DNA of 19,884 nucleotides from Bacillota bacterium (GTDB lineage Bacteria; Bacillota; Bacilli; Bacillales; Cytobacillaceae): positions 1-19,884 of the forward strand of contig JAEWDX010000245.1 of NCBI GenBank assembly GCA_023389895.1. Direction: 5' to 3'. Of this stretch, positions 1-7,562 are shown one piece after another. How positions within the stretch are numbered: the first letter of the stretch is position 1; the number at the start of each line of letters is the position of its first letter. Under the pieces are notes generated by a model. That model was not told where the DNA came from and did no database searches. It was given only the letters and a program-made list of their open reading frames with translations. The position numbers and the translations under genes were made by a program.

Positions 1-146
1 TTAAAATACCTCCCCTCTGTTTATTAAATATTCAATGAATCGATGGGCTATTCCTTTTAAAAAAGAAGTGGAAATTAGAAAAATCAATGGATTAGATGGT
101 AAAATAATGAGAAGAAAATGCTGCAAAAAAGGGGGCAATAAAGTAG

Positions 147-1517
147 ATGGAGAATGTCAGCGAAGTAATCCAGAAACAAAGGGAATTCTTTTCGCAAGGG
201 AAAACGAAGGAATTAGCCTATCGGCTTGATGCATTAAAGCGACTACAAAGTTTAATTCAAGCTTTTGAGCAAGATATTATGGATGCATTAAAGGCAGATT
301 TGAATAAAAGTAATTTTGATACGTATTTAACGGAAATAGGAATCGTTCAAGCAGAAATTAGTTTTACATTAAAACATTTACATAAATGGACAAAAGTAAA
401 AAGAGTGAAATCAACATTAGCCACATTTGGTGCAAAAGGCTATCTTTATCCAGAGCCTTACGGTGTCGCGCTTATTATCGCTCCATGGAATTATCCTTTT
501 CAATTAGCAGTAGCACCCATAATTGGTGCGATTGCAGCAGGGAATTGTGCCATTTTAAAACCATCAGAATTAACTCCACATACATCGGCCATTCTAACTA
601 AATTATTCAACGAAAACTTTCCCGATGATTATATAAAGGTTATTGAAGGTGGGGTGGATACAAGTACGGCATTGCTGGAAGAAAAATTCGACTATATTTT
701 TTTCACAGGAAGTGTGCAAGTAGGGAAGGTAGTAATGGAGGCAGCAGCCAAAACATTAACTCCAGTAACATTAGAATTAGGTGGGAAAAGCCCTTGTATT
801 GTCCATGAGGATGCTAATTTAAAATTAGCAGCCAAGAGAATCGCGTGGGGGAAATATATTAATGCAGGTCAAACATGTGTTGCACCCGATTATGTATATG
901 TTCATCAGCAGGTGAAGGAGCCGTTTCTGCAAGAATTAAAGAAAGCGATTACGGAACTTTATAGTGAGGATGTCCATTCATCGGATGGATTCACAAAAAT
1001 TGTTAATGAAAAACATTTTAAGCGACTAAATTCCTTCCTTGAAAATGAACAAACGATTTACGGTGGGAGAACGGATTCGAGCACTCTAGTGATTGAACCG
1101 ACAATTTTAGATAAGATTAGCTGGGATGATCAAATCATGCAGGAAGAGATTTTTGGTCCGATTCTTCCTGTTCTTGATTATAAGGAGTTGCCTGAATTAA
1201 TCAATGCAATTAATCAGAAACCAAAACCACTTGCTTTATATCTTTTCTCCGAAAGTGAAGGGGTTCAACAAATGATTTTAAATGGGATTTCATTTGGTGG
1301 TGGTTGTATTAATGATACTGTTTATCATCTCAGTTCTCCATATTTGCCGTTTGGCGGTGTTGGTGAAAGTGGGATCGGCGCGTATCACGGAAAGGGAAGC
1401 TTTGATGTTTTCTCACATATAAAAAGCGTTTTGAAGCAAACGACATTATTTGATTTGCCCTTTAGGTATCCAACGACAAAAAATGCCTTAAAGAAAGTGA
1501 AGATGTTTCTAAAATAG
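147..1517 (+). CDS. ywdH: Aldehyde dehydrogenase, YwdH-like (class 3 type)
   Basis: This NAD(P)+-dependent aldehyde dehydrogenase oxidises aldehydes, probably long-chain or lipid-derived ones, to carboxylic acids. The 456-residue length matches my recollection of B. subtilis YwdH. Visible motifs are PWNYP (113-117, oxyanion Asn115), FTGS (186-189, cofactor loop), LELGGKSP with catalytic base Glu210, and GQTC with nucleophile Cys244. The C-terminal half carries EEIFGP and the PFGGVGESG stretch typical of the family. The ATG at 147 follows a GGGGG run at 131-135. An overlapping frame starting at 35 has no family features and is ignored. The gene stands alone and ends at a strong terminator shared with the convergent gene. 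The family is certain; the substrate is inferred from relatives only. Confidence 0.93.
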   Translation: MENVSEVIQKQREFFSQGKTKELAYRLDALKRLQSLIQAFEQDIMDALKADLNKSNFDTYLTEIGIVQAEISFTLKHLHKWTKVKRVKSTLATFGAKGYLYPEPYGVALIIAPWNYPFQLAVAPIIGAIAAGNCAILKPSELTPHTSAILTKLFNENFPDDYIKVIEGGVDTSTALLEEKFDYIFFTGSVQVGKVVMEAAAKTLTPVTLELGGKSPCIVHEDANLKLAAKRIAWGKYINAGQTCVAPDYVYVHQQVKEPFLQELKKAITELYSEDVHSSDGFTKIVNEKHFKRLNSFLENEQTIYGGRTDSSTLVIEPTILDKISWDDQIMQEEIFGPILPVLDYKELPELINAINQKPKPLALYLFSESEGVQQMILNGISFGGGCINDTVYHLSSPYLPFGGVGESGIGAYHGKGSFDVFSHIKSVLKQTTLFDLPFRYPTTKNALKKVKMFLK

Positions 1518-1559
1518 AAAAAAGCGAATCCGTCATGCAATGAATGGATTCGCTTTTTT
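1518..1559. terminator. Bidirectional intrinsic terminator between ALDH and hemolysin III genes
   Basis: A 14-bp perfect stem (AAAAAAGCGAATCC at 1518-1531 with GGATTCGCTTTTTT at 1546-1559) has a loop that can itself pair TCAT with ATGA. The T-run on one strand and the A-run on the other allow termination of the ALDH transcript (+) and of the convergent membrane protein gene (-). Confidence 0.88.
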
Positions 1560-1627
1560 CATTGTGGAAAATATCGATTCCCCAGTAGGGGATTACTTTT
1601 TTAATGAAGCGTATCCCCGTTCAGCTC

Positions 1628-2275
1628 TTAAATGACATAAAGGAAGACGCATTGGAAATGAGCAATGCTTCCGAGCATAATGAAAATATGGAAAATTTCA
1701 TGGAAGCCAAGATGCTTAAACTCTAAAAATTTTGGTTTAATAGCATAGATAACCCCGCCAATCGTATAGAAGACTCCGCCAAGGATTAATAAGAAAAGAC
1801 CCGTTTGGCTTAAAGCTTCTGAAAGTGGGGAAAAGGCGAAAATGATAATCCAGCCCATTGCGATATAGAGAGCCGTTGAAAGCCATCTAGGGCAGCTAAA
1901 CCAAATCATTTTAAAAAGAATACCCGAGATTGCGACTGCTGTTACGATTGCAAAAATAACCCAACCGGTTACTCCCTTTAGCGTAATAAGACAGAAGGGT
2001 GTGTACGAACCAGCAATTAAAACGAAAATCATTGAATGATCAAGTTTTCTCAAGAAGGCAATGACCTTATCCTTTGCAATCACCATATGGTATGTTGCTG
2101 AAGCAGAATAAAGGAGAATCATACTAATGCCGAAAATAATGACGGCTGTAATGACAAGTGCAGAATTATGCGTAATTGATGCTTTAATGACAAGAGCAAG
2201 CAGTCCGATAAAGGAAAGAATGGCTCCAGCTAAATGAGTTAGCCCGTTAATAGGCTCCCGAATGTAAGATGTCAT
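1628..2275 (-). CDS. trhA: PAQR/hemolysin III family membrane protein (TrhA/YplQ-like)
   Basis: This seven-helix integral membrane protein belongs to the PAQR/hemolysin III family, a presumed Zn-dependent hydrolase-like fold tied in bacteria to membrane-state homeostasis. The hemolysin name is historical. Family residues are visible: NGLTHLAG with His14, SATYH with His63, KLDHSMIF with Asp79-His80, AGSYTPF, and GFHEIFH with His192 and His196, plus His206. The start was chosen at 2275 because AGGAGGT (2282-2288 on the complement) lies just upstream. The frame is open for 25 more codons to 2350, but that stretch contains the promoter and is unlikely to be coding. This gives 215 residues, the usual family length. 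It diverges from the DUF1836 gene with nearly abutting promoters. The symbol is by family resemblance to B. subtilis YplQ/TrhA. Confidence 0.9.
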   Translation of the reverse strand: MTSYIREPINGLTHLAGAILSFIGLLALVIKASITHNSALVITAVIIFGISMILLYSASATYHMVIAKDKVIAFLRKLDHSMIFVLIAGSYTPFCLITLKGVTGWVIFAIVTAVAISGILFKMIWFSCPRWLSTALYIAMGWIIIFAFSPLSEALSQTGLFLLILGGVFYTIGGVIYAIKPKFLEFKHLGFHEIFHIFIMLGSIAHFQCVFLYVI

Positions 2276-2299
2276 AACATTACCTCCTAGAAAAAGTAT

Positions 2300-2316
2300 G
2301 TAGTTTCGATAACTAC
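2300..2316. promoter_or_regulatory. Dyad overlapping the trhA transcription start (candidate operator)
   Basis: GTAGTT (2300-2305) and AACTAC (2311-2316) form a perfect 6-bp inverted repeat around the 5-base centre TCGAT. It sits at the predicted +1 of the trhA promoter, where a bound repressor would block initiation. It could also be a weak hairpin in the 5' leader. Confidence 0.5.
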
Positions 2317-2321
2317 TTATT

Positions 2322-2350
2322 ATGATATACCCATTACGACAGGTAGTCAA
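2322..2350 (-). promoter_or_regulatory. Sigma-A promoter of the hemolysin III/trhA gene
   Basis: Read on the minus strand, TTGACT (complement of 2345-2350) and TATCAT (complement of 2322-2327) are separated by exactly 17 bp. The expected start of transcription is near 2315, inside the 17-bp dyad at 2300-2316. Confidence 0.75.
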
Positions 2351-2352
2351 TA

Positions 2353-2381
2353 TTTACATTAAACTTTTTTTCAAGTAAAAT
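2353..2381 (+). promoter_or_regulatory. Sigma-A promoter of the DUF1836 gene
   Basis: TTTACA (2353-2358) and TAAAAT (2376-2381) are 17 bp apart, and the DUF1836 start codon lies 36 bp downstream. Its -35 box is separated by only two bases from the -35 box of the divergent trhA promoter. Confidence 0.72.
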
Positions 2382-2417
2382 GATCGTATGGATTAATTAC
2401 TTTTTAGAGGGATATAA

Positions 2418-2981
2418 ATGGAAAACTTGACTCAACTAATAAAAGGGCTTGAGCTCGAAAATCAAATTACATTAGAAGAATTACCGCAGATTGATCTATA
2501 TATGGATCAAGTCATTCAGCTTTTTGAAAATAAGTACAATAGTTCGAAACGGAATGATGAGGAGAAAGTTTTAACAAAAACGATGATTAATAATTATGCG
2601 AAAGGAAAGTTGTTTTTCCCGATTAAAAATAAAAAATATTCGAAAGAACATCTTATTTTAATCAGTTTAATTTATCAATTAAAAGGTGCACTTTCAATTA
2701 ATGATATTAAGGAAACACTTTCGGGTGTAAATGAAAAAATTATAAAAGAAGATTTTGAGATTGATCGATTGTATAATAGTTTTCTCCATCTTGCTGAGAA
2801 AAATTTAGTAAACTTTCATGAAGATATTGAAAGAAAATCAAAAAATGTAATTGAAGAAGTAGAGCAGCTGGATGATAAGGACTCTAACCAATTAGAAAAG
2901 GTACTCATGATAGCAGCGCTCGCAAATATGAGCAACCTTTATCGCCGTTTGGCAGAAAAGCTTGTAGATGAGTTAAATTAG
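2418..2981 (+). CDS. DUF1836 domain protein (putative DNA-binding regulator)
   Basis: A soluble 187-residue protein of the DUF1836 family. The diagnostic block is at about residues 52-98: LTKTMINNYAK, then a basic KNKKYSKEHL stretch, then LKGALSINDI. This resembles the winged-helix part of MerR-like proteins. I recall B. subtilis YkrK, a repressor of the membrane protease gene htpX, as a member of this family, but could not verify it here. The ATG at 2418 follows GAGGG at 2407-2411. The C-terminal third is Glu/Lys-rich and likely helical, with no membrane segment. It is divergent from trhA through a shared promoter region, the usual arrangement for a local regulator. A DNA-binding role is inference from family and context. 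Confidence 0.8.
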   Translation: MENLTQLIKGLELENQITLEELPQIDLYMDQVIQLFENKYNSSKRNDEEKVLTKTMINNYAKGKLFFPIKNKKYSKEHLILISLIYQLKGALSINDIKETLSGVNEKIIKEDFEIDRLYNSFLHLAEKNLVNFHEDIERKSKNVIEEVEQLDDKDSNQLEKVLMIAALANMSNLYRRLAEKLVDELN

Positions 2982-2995
2982 AAAAGCGCAAGCGC
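2981..2995. repeat. Short fragment of a Bacillus-type GC-rich intergenic repeat
   Basis: GAAAAGCGCAAGCGC directly abuts the DUF1836 stop codon and is much more GC-rich than its surroundings. I recall this string as the start of an intergenic repeat scattered through Bacillus genomes. A related string, GGAAAAGCGCCGG, occurs at 11801-11813. Only the first bases are present, so this is at most a truncated copy. Confidence 0.3.
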
Positions 2996-3044
2996 ATGCG
3001 GAATAATCGAGGAACAAATAATTAATAGCTATTATATAAAATGG

Positions 3045-3095
3045 GATGCCTATTATTTTTAAACAACGAGGCAATCTGAGTGAGATGCTTTTTTT
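3045..3095 (+). terminator. Terminator with a competing upstream stem (candidate attenuator before the MFS gene)
   Basis: A short stem (3071-3077 with 3083-3088, one bulged A) is followed by seven T residues at 3089-3095. The 5' arm of that stem can instead pair with 3045-3051: GATGCCT pairs with AGGC(A)ATC at 3069-3076. The two hairpins are therefore mutually exclusive, as in a transcription attenuator. The simpler reading is a plain terminator of the DUF1836 transcript. Confidence 0.5.
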
Positions 3096-3136
3096 ATCTT
3101 GACAAATTTTAAGGAGTTATAGAGAGGGTGAGTCAA

Positions 3137-3196
3137 TTGACTAAAAATCTTAGGCAATTGAAAAACGTTTCAGTGATCCAAACGCTTCTAAGTTAA
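3137..3196 (+). CDS. Putative 19-codon leader peptide upstream of the MFS exporter
   Basis: A short reading frame starts at TTG (3137), preceded by the Shine-Dalgarno-like AGAGGGTGA (3123-3131). An alternative GTG start at 3128 has AAGGAG at 3111-3116. It ends with TAA at 3194-3196 and would encode MTKNLRQLKNVSVIQTLLS. Its last codons form the 5' arm of a 9-bp hairpin whose 3' arm touches the ribosome binding site of the exporter, and its stop codon lies in the loop. A ribosome reaching the end of this frame would open the hairpin. This geometry is known from inducible resistance genes; the assignment is inference from sequence alone. Confidence 0.4.
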   Translation: MTKNLRQLKNVSVIQTLLS

Positions 3197-3211
3197 AAAA
3201 ATTTAGAAGCG
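3183..3211 (+). promoter_or_regulatory. Hairpin next to the MFS gene ribosome binding site
   Basis: CGCTTCTAA (3183-3191) pairs perfectly with TTAGAAGCG (3203-3211) around an 11-base A-rich loop. No T-run follows, so it is not a terminator. The Shine-Dalgarno GAGGA (3211-3215) begins at the last base of the stem, 8 bases before the ATG at 3224, so the hairpin could limit translation initiation. Confidence 0.55.
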
Positions 3212-3223
3212 AGGAATCTTAAT

Positions 3224-4390
3224 ATGAACAATCAAAAAATCTTTAATAAATCATTTCTTTTTGCATTTATAAGCAACTTTTTCGTTTTTATTGGGTTTGA
3301 AATGTTGCTTCCTATTTTGCCAGCCTATTTGTTAAGTCTTAATGCTTCTACCATTCAAGTAGGTTTAGTGACAACGTTATTTACGATAGGCGCTGTACTA
3401 ATCCGACCTTTGGTAGGATACTATTTAATTGATAATCAACGGAAAAGTCTTGCCATTGGTGCAAGTGCAGTTTTAATGATGATTACACTTATTTATCCTT
3501 TTCTCAATATCGTATGGCTGTTTCTATTATTACGATTTTTTCATGGCATTGCATGGGGTGTATCAACAACAGCCAATAGTACACTAGCAGTCGATTTAAT
3601 CCCTAAGACACGATTAGGAGAAGGAATGGGGTATTTCTCTATTTCAACAACAGTGGGGGCTATCATAGCACCGAGTTTAGGTATCTTTATATATGACTCT
3701 TTTTCCTTTGATATTTTAATTTGGTCATCCGTAATACTCAGTCTATTGGCAGTCATTGCATTTCAATTTGTACATTCGCCTGCTCCTGTAAAACGTGAGA
3801 AGCAACCATTTCGATTTTTGGATATGATTTTTGAAAAAGACGTATCGTTCCCAGCGTTACTAACGGTTATTACAACACTTGGTTTTGGAGCGATTATTAC
3901 ATTTCTAGTTCTTTTTGGAAAACAAAAGGGATTAGATCATATTTTTCTATTCTTCCTTATCAATGCAACTGTCGCAACTTTACTACGTCCATTTACCGGA
4001 AAATGGTATGACAAAAAAGGACCTTGGTCTATCATCATTATGTCAGCTGTTTTAGGATTTTTGTCACTTGTTATGCTGTCTTATGCGACAAATGATCTTC
4101 ATCTTATTATTGCAGCGATTTTATTTGGGGCAGGTTATGGAACGGTTATGCCCTGTTTACAAACATGGACGGTTCAAAAGGTAAGTGTAGAAAAAAGTGG
4201 CGCAGCCAACGCAACCTTTTTTTCCAGTTTTGACGTTGGTGTTGGAGTTAGCGCATTTGTATTAGGTATTTTAGCTGAATGGATCAGTTTAGAGATGATC
4301 TTCCGAGTTGTTAGTCTAAGTTTTATTGTTGTTGCTGTTTTAGTCTTTAAGGATTATTTAAATGAAAAGAAAAGGTATAAAAATATATAA
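3224..4390 (+). CDS. MFS exporter (12-TM, drug:H+ antiporter type)
   Basis: A 388-residue major facilitator superfamily membrane protein with about twelve hydrophobic helices. The first helix contains FEMLLPILPAYLL, typical of the DHA1 multidrug efflux group. The motif A region between helices 2 and 3 (RPLVGYYLIDNQRKS) is divergent but keeps the Arg-Pro-x-x-Gly, Asp and basic residues. Motif C-like glycines (GAIIAPSLG) occur in helix 5. The second half starts near residue 205 after a charged loop. The ATG at 3224 has GAGGA at 3211-3215. The gene is monocistronic, ends at a very strong terminator, and is preceded by a structured leader with a small reading frame. The substrate is unknown; efflux of a toxic compound is the family-based guess. 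Confidence 0.88.
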   Translation: MNNQKIFNKSFLFAFISNFFVFIGFEMLLPILPAYLLSLNASTIQVGLVTTLFTIGAVLIRPLVGYYLIDNQRKSLAIGASAVLMMITLIYPFLNIVWLFLLLRFFHGIAWGVSTTANSTLAVDLIPKTRLGEGMGYFSISTTVGAIIAPSLGIFIYDSFSFDILIWSSVILSLLAVIAFQFVHSPAPVKREKQPFRFLDMIFEKDVSFPALLTVITTLGFGAIITFLVLFGKQKGLDHIFLFFLINATVATLLRPFTGKWYDKKGPWSIIIMSAVLGFLSLVMLSYATNDLHLIIAAILFGAGYGTVMPCLQTWTVQKVSVEKSGAANATFFSSFDVGVGVSAFVLGILAEWISLEMIFRVVSLSFIVVAVLVFKDYLNEKKRYKNI

Positions 4391-4399
4391 ATCGATCTA

Positions 4400-4439
4400 A
4401 AACAAATCCACCTCGATGTTAATAGAGGTGGATTTGTTT
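4400..4439. terminator. Bidirectional terminator between MFS and uppP
   Basis: A perfect 15-bp stem, AAACAAATCCACCTC (4400-4414) with GAGGTGGATTTGTTT (4425-4439), and a 10-base loop lie between the two convergent genes. A-rich and T-rich flanks are present on both sides. Confidence 0.85.
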
Positions 4440-4455
4440 GCAAAAAAGTCGATTA

Positions 4456-5292
4456 TTAAAAGTATAAAACATAAATAACAATTGCTAGAATAATACGGTA
4501 GATAGCAAACGGAACGAGTTTAATTTTATTAATTAGCTTTAAGAAGAAGCGAATGGAGATTAAGGCAAATACAAAGGCGCTAATAAAGCCAACGATGAAA
4601 AACGGTAGAGCATCTAATGTGAAATATTGCCAGTTTTTCAATAGCGAAATCAAGCTTGCTCCCGCCATAATTGGCACAGCCATAATGAAGGTGAAATCTG
4701 CGGCAGCCCGGTGGCTAAGTCCTAACAATACCCCTCCAGAAATGGTTGAACCTGAACGTGAGAAACCAGGCCAAAGGGAGAAACATTGAATAAGCCCGAT
4801 CGAGAATGCTTGCTTATAAGTAATTTGGTCAACCGTGTTTACTTTTGGTCGTTTACCGCCAAAAATATCAGCAATTATCATAAAGACTGCCCCAATCACT
4901 AACCCGATTAATACTGTTTTCGTAGAAAATAAATAATCATCAATGTAATCTTCAAATAATACACCAAGTATACCAGCTGGTATCAAACCGACAATAACGT
5001 GGGTTAGCTTTAAGCGCCCCCCATTTATGGATGCATTTCTGTTTATTCGTTTAAGTCCCAACATATCAAAGAAACGATCTTTAAAAACGATTGCTGCAGC
5101 TAAAACGGAACCAAGCTGGATCACGACTTTAAATGTATTAGCAGTAGATTTTCCTAGAAAGTCCTGTGAATGAAGCCACATTTCGTCAACTATGATCATA
5201 TGTCCAGTTGATGAAACTGGAGCAAATTCTGTTAATCCTTCAACAAGCCCGAGAATAATTGCTTTAATTATCGTAATAAAATCAATTAGCAT
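4456..5292 (-). CDS. uppP: Undecaprenyl-diphosphate phosphatase UppP (BacA)
   Basis: This integral membrane phosphatase recycles undecaprenyl diphosphate to the monophosphate lipid carrier used for peptidoglycan and wall polymers. It also gives basal bacitracin resistance. The 278 residues are the usual length. Both signature motifs are intact: EGLTEFAPVSSTGH at 18-31 and GFSRSGSTISGG at 176-187. These form the active site, with catalytic Glu18 and Glu22, His31 and Arg179. The rest is multi-pass hydrophobic sequence. The ATG at 5292 is preceded on the minus strand by GGGGAA, nine bases upstream, and by a TATACT box near 5313-5318 that could be a -10. It converges on the MFS gene and is transcribed alone. 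Bacilli often have more than one UppP/BcrC-type enzyme. Confidence 0.96.
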   Translation of the reverse strand: MLIDFITIIKAIILGLVEGLTEFAPVSSTGHMIIVDEMWLHSQDFLGKSTANTFKVVIQLGSVLAAAIVFKDRFFDMLGLKRINRNASINGGRLKLTHVIVGLIPAGILGVLFEDYIDDYLFSTKTVLIGLVIGAVFMIIADIFGGKRPKVNTVDQITYKQAFSIGLIQCFSLWPGFSRSGSTISGGVLLGLSHRAAADFTFIMAVPIMAGASLISLLKNWQYFTLDALPFFIVGFISAFVFALISIRFFLKLINKIKLVPFAIYRIILAIVIYVLYF

Positions 5293-5415
5293 GTAATAGA
5301 GTTCCCCTTTTTAGTATAAATGATCTTTTTTATTCTATTACAATATGTGAAAAAATGCATTATTTTTTAAGGATAAACTGATCATTTACGTGGGAAGTGT
5401 CCATTTCGTCCGATA

Positions 5416-6537
5416 TTATTCCGCAAAAAAGTTCTCGGTATAATACGGTTGAGATTTCGTATTAAAAGCAACACCGACACCTAAATATTGATATTCCGGT
5501 CGTAAAATATTTTCGCGATGTCCTAAAGAGTTCATTAAACCTTCATGGGCAAAAATGCTGCTGAATTGTCCAGATGCTAAATTTTCCCCAGCAAAGGAAT
5601 AGGCAACACCATCATTTTCCATCCGTTGGAAAGGGGATAGTCCTTCCAAATTTGTATGAGAGAAATAGTTATTTTTAGCCATATCCAAACTATGTTCACG
5701 GGCTGTTTCCTTAACACGCTCATTCCATTGCAAGATAGGAAGGTGATGAGTTACTCGATCTGCATTTGTTAAATCAAATAATTGATATTCAAATCCCTCC
5801 TTTAGTTCAACAGAGGCTTTAGTGTAAAAATCCTCCTTATTTTCTTCCAACAGCTCATTAACAATCTGGATAGAAGTGACATGATTATGATTATGTTTAT
5901 CATAAAAAATAGTTAAATAGCTATTATCGATATGAAAAACATCATAGTCGCTGTTTTCTTGAAATTGGAAGAACAGCATGCCTTTTTTTATTTGCTTTAA
6001 AGGCTCTCCTAATTGTTCAATAACTTTTTCTTTAGGCGTCCCCCAATTAATCCCTACAGAGGAAGCAATCAAATCTTGATTAGTAAATAAGCCATCCACT
6101 TCATTGTTCTCATCATAAGATACCATTATGAAGTTCTGGTAGTTTTCATGGTAGGTATTCCACTCTGCTCCATATTCATTAACAGTTGTCCGTTTAGCTT
6201 TGCCAAGCCTTTGTTCAACAGCTGCTCTTTTTTCACCAAGAACAAGATTATAAATGGAAAAAGCATGCTCATTCGGAATAGATAGATTAGGTTTTTCTAC
6301 TTCTTTTTCCTCTTTTTCCAGTTTACGATTATCATTAAGATCCGTAAGCTGATGAAAGGTATTAAAAACCTTATCAATGACAGTTGAAACAGCTGGATTT
6401 TCTTTCATCTCGTTCAATTCAGCTTTAAAGCGATGGACATAGGGGTTAAGGCTTGTCTTTTCTAATTGCTTATCGATAAAGGGCCAAGAGATAAATAAGA
6501 TTAACAATAAAAATAATGAAAGGAATAATTTTCGCAA
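5416..6537 (-). CDS. ylbC: Membrane-anchored CAP/SCP domain protein (YlbC-like)
   Basis: A secreted or membrane-anchored 373-residue protein of the YlbC type. Residues 4-20 are an uncleaved signal/anchor helix. A Lys/Glu-rich linker lies around 70-85. Residues about 92-230 match the CAP-associated N-terminal domain, with two related halves (LGEKRAAVEQRLGKAK, then WGTPKEKVIEQLGEP). Residues about 252-370 are the CAP domain, with NADR, WNE, YFSHT (His294), AGENLA and GHRENIL (His340, Glu342), the usual cavity residues. The start is TTG at 6537, supported by AAAGGAG on the complement of 6546-6552, eight bases away; no ATG is near. Its biochemical role is unknown; bacterial CAP proteins act outside the membrane. 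The symbol reflects domain architecture, not proven orthology. Confidence 0.87.
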   Translation of the reverse strand: MRKLFLSLFLLLILFISWPFIDKQLEKTSLNPYVHRFKAELNEMKENPAVSTVIDKVFNTFHQLTDLNDNRKLEKEEKEVEKPNLSIPNEHAFSIYNLVLGEKRAAVEQRLGKAKRTTVNEYGAEWNTYHENYQNFIMVSYDENNEVDGLFTNQDLIASSVGINWGTPKEKVIEQLGEPLKQIKKGMLFFQFQENSDYDVFHIDNSYLTIFYDKHNHNHVTSIQIVNELLEENKEDFYTKASVELKEGFEYQLFDLTNADRVTHHLPILQWNERVKETAREHSLDMAKNNYFSHTNLEGLSPFQRMENDGVAYSFAGENLASGQFSSIFAHEGLMNSLGHRENILRPEYQYLGVGVAFNTKSQPYYTENFFAE

Positions 6538-6606
6538 GCTTTCTTCTCCTTTCTGAACTCCCTTTCATTATATTTACTCAGACTGAAGTTATACAGCAAT
6601 AAGCAA

Positions 6607-7410
6607 TTACCAAATTTTCCACCAAGTTTTTTTCTTTTCTACTGTAGCTGCTGTCTGACGAAACTGAACGATTAAATCTTGGAAAATAAGTTCTCTTCGA
6701 TTGATATTCTTCCAACACTCCTCACGCTCCTGATTAATGGAATCAAGATAAGTTTCTCTGTCAGTATTTAATGTTTGAATAAGTCCACTAATTTCGGTAT
6801 GGGTTACTTCTGCCGATCTAGAAATATAATGAATCATTGTTTTAAATTCTTCTGCAGCTGCTTCTGACGAATCTGCAATGCGATTTGATAAATCATGAAT
6901 ATGATCCTCCAGCTCGTCGATTTCTGCCTTCGTTTTTTCCGTTGATTTATAGATGGAGTCAGATAGATTTTTGACAATATGAACAGAGCCTTTGGAGATC
7001 TCCTTTTTTACTTCATCCAGTAATTCCTTTCGGATGGTTGTCTGAATTTCACTTTTAAGTTTATCAATGAATTGGTCTTTTAAAATGTCTAATGAGCTAA
7101 TAAAATCACTTATGTTTAGCTTATTTGGTAGACTAATTGTTTCTCCTTCGCCAGCTTCCTTTTTGAGCGTGAAATGTTCTTTTAATAATGTGCGAATCAT
7201 CTCCTTGCTTAAGTTTTTCTCTTTCATTTGTTTTATCGTTTCAAGCAGGCTAATTTCATCGTCCGTATAAAAACGTGCACCTTGATTCGAACGAGGAATA
7301 AGAAGGACCTCCTTTAGATCCTTTTCCCATTGCCTTAATGTTCCTGCCGATACGTTTAATGTTTTTGCAGCTTCTTTAATTGTATATGTTTTCACAGTTC
7401 GACTTGCCAT
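6607..7410 (-). CDS. MerR-type HTH protein with long coiled coil and aromatic C-terminal tail
   Basis: Residues 8-75 are a MerR-family winged helix (YTIKEAAKTLNVSAGTLRQW, then the wing and second helix block). After a short linker, about residues 95-255 are charged heptad-like sequence predicted to be coiled coil. There is no effector-binding domain. The last nine residues are KKKTWWKIW, a basic-aromatic tail. Related Bacillus proteins with this plan (MerR HTH, coiled coil and DUF3967-like tail, or RacA-like DNA-binding proteins) are known, but I cannot tell which group this belongs to. The ATG at 7410 has AAAGGA eleven bases upstream. It is neither clearly operonic with cwlJ (a terminator lies between) nor with the CAP gene. 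Its role is unknown: chromosome or membrane tethering and local regulation are both possible. Confidence 0.75.
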   Translation of the reverse strand: MASRTVKTYTIKEAAKTLNVSAGTLRQWEKDLKEVLLIPRSNQGARFYTDDEISLLETIKQMKEKNLSKEMIRTLLKEHFTLKKEAGEGETISLPNKLNISDFISSLDILKDQFIDKLKSEIQTTIRKELLDEVKKEISKGSVHIVKNLSDSIYKSTEKTKAEIDELEDHIHDLSNRIADSSEAAAEEFKTMIHYISRSAEVTHTEISGLIQTLNTDRETYLDSINQEREECWKNINRRELIFQDLIVQFRQTAATVEKKKTWWKIW

Positions 7411-7562
7411 TTCTACCCCAATCCTTTCGGAAAAAATAATAACAAATTTGTGTTTCTTTTTGATGCCAATTTTCTTTTGTTAAATATATTCAAGAGAGAC
7501 AACTGCTTTTTCCTGCAACGTGACAAAAGCTATCAAAAGAAGACGAAATCCAGCAGAAAAAT

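Noticed and set aside
19..50. Possible sigma-B promoter (GTTTAT ... GGGCTA) upstream of the aldehyde dehydrogenase
   Set aside because: The spacing is about 20 bp, too long for sigma-B, and the boxes are imperfect.
35..229. 64-codon frame overlapping the start of the aldehyde dehydrogenase
   Set aside because: No family resemblance and no good ribosome binding site; the overlapping ALDH frame is certain.
1574..1596. Second hairpin (CCCC-AGTA-GGGG) followed by T residues between ALDH and the hemolysin III gene
   Set aside because: The stem is only about five continuous pairs and lies after a much stronger terminator; probably incidental.
2276..2350. 25-codon N-terminal extension of the hemolysin III protein
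   Set aside because: The segment contains the promoter, the dyad and the ribosome binding site; the ATG at 2275 fits family length.
3099..3123. TTGACA box as the -35 of the MFS promoter
   Set aside because: No -10 box at 16-18 bp; the nearest TATAGA is only 13 bp away. It also directly follows the U-run of the hairpin.
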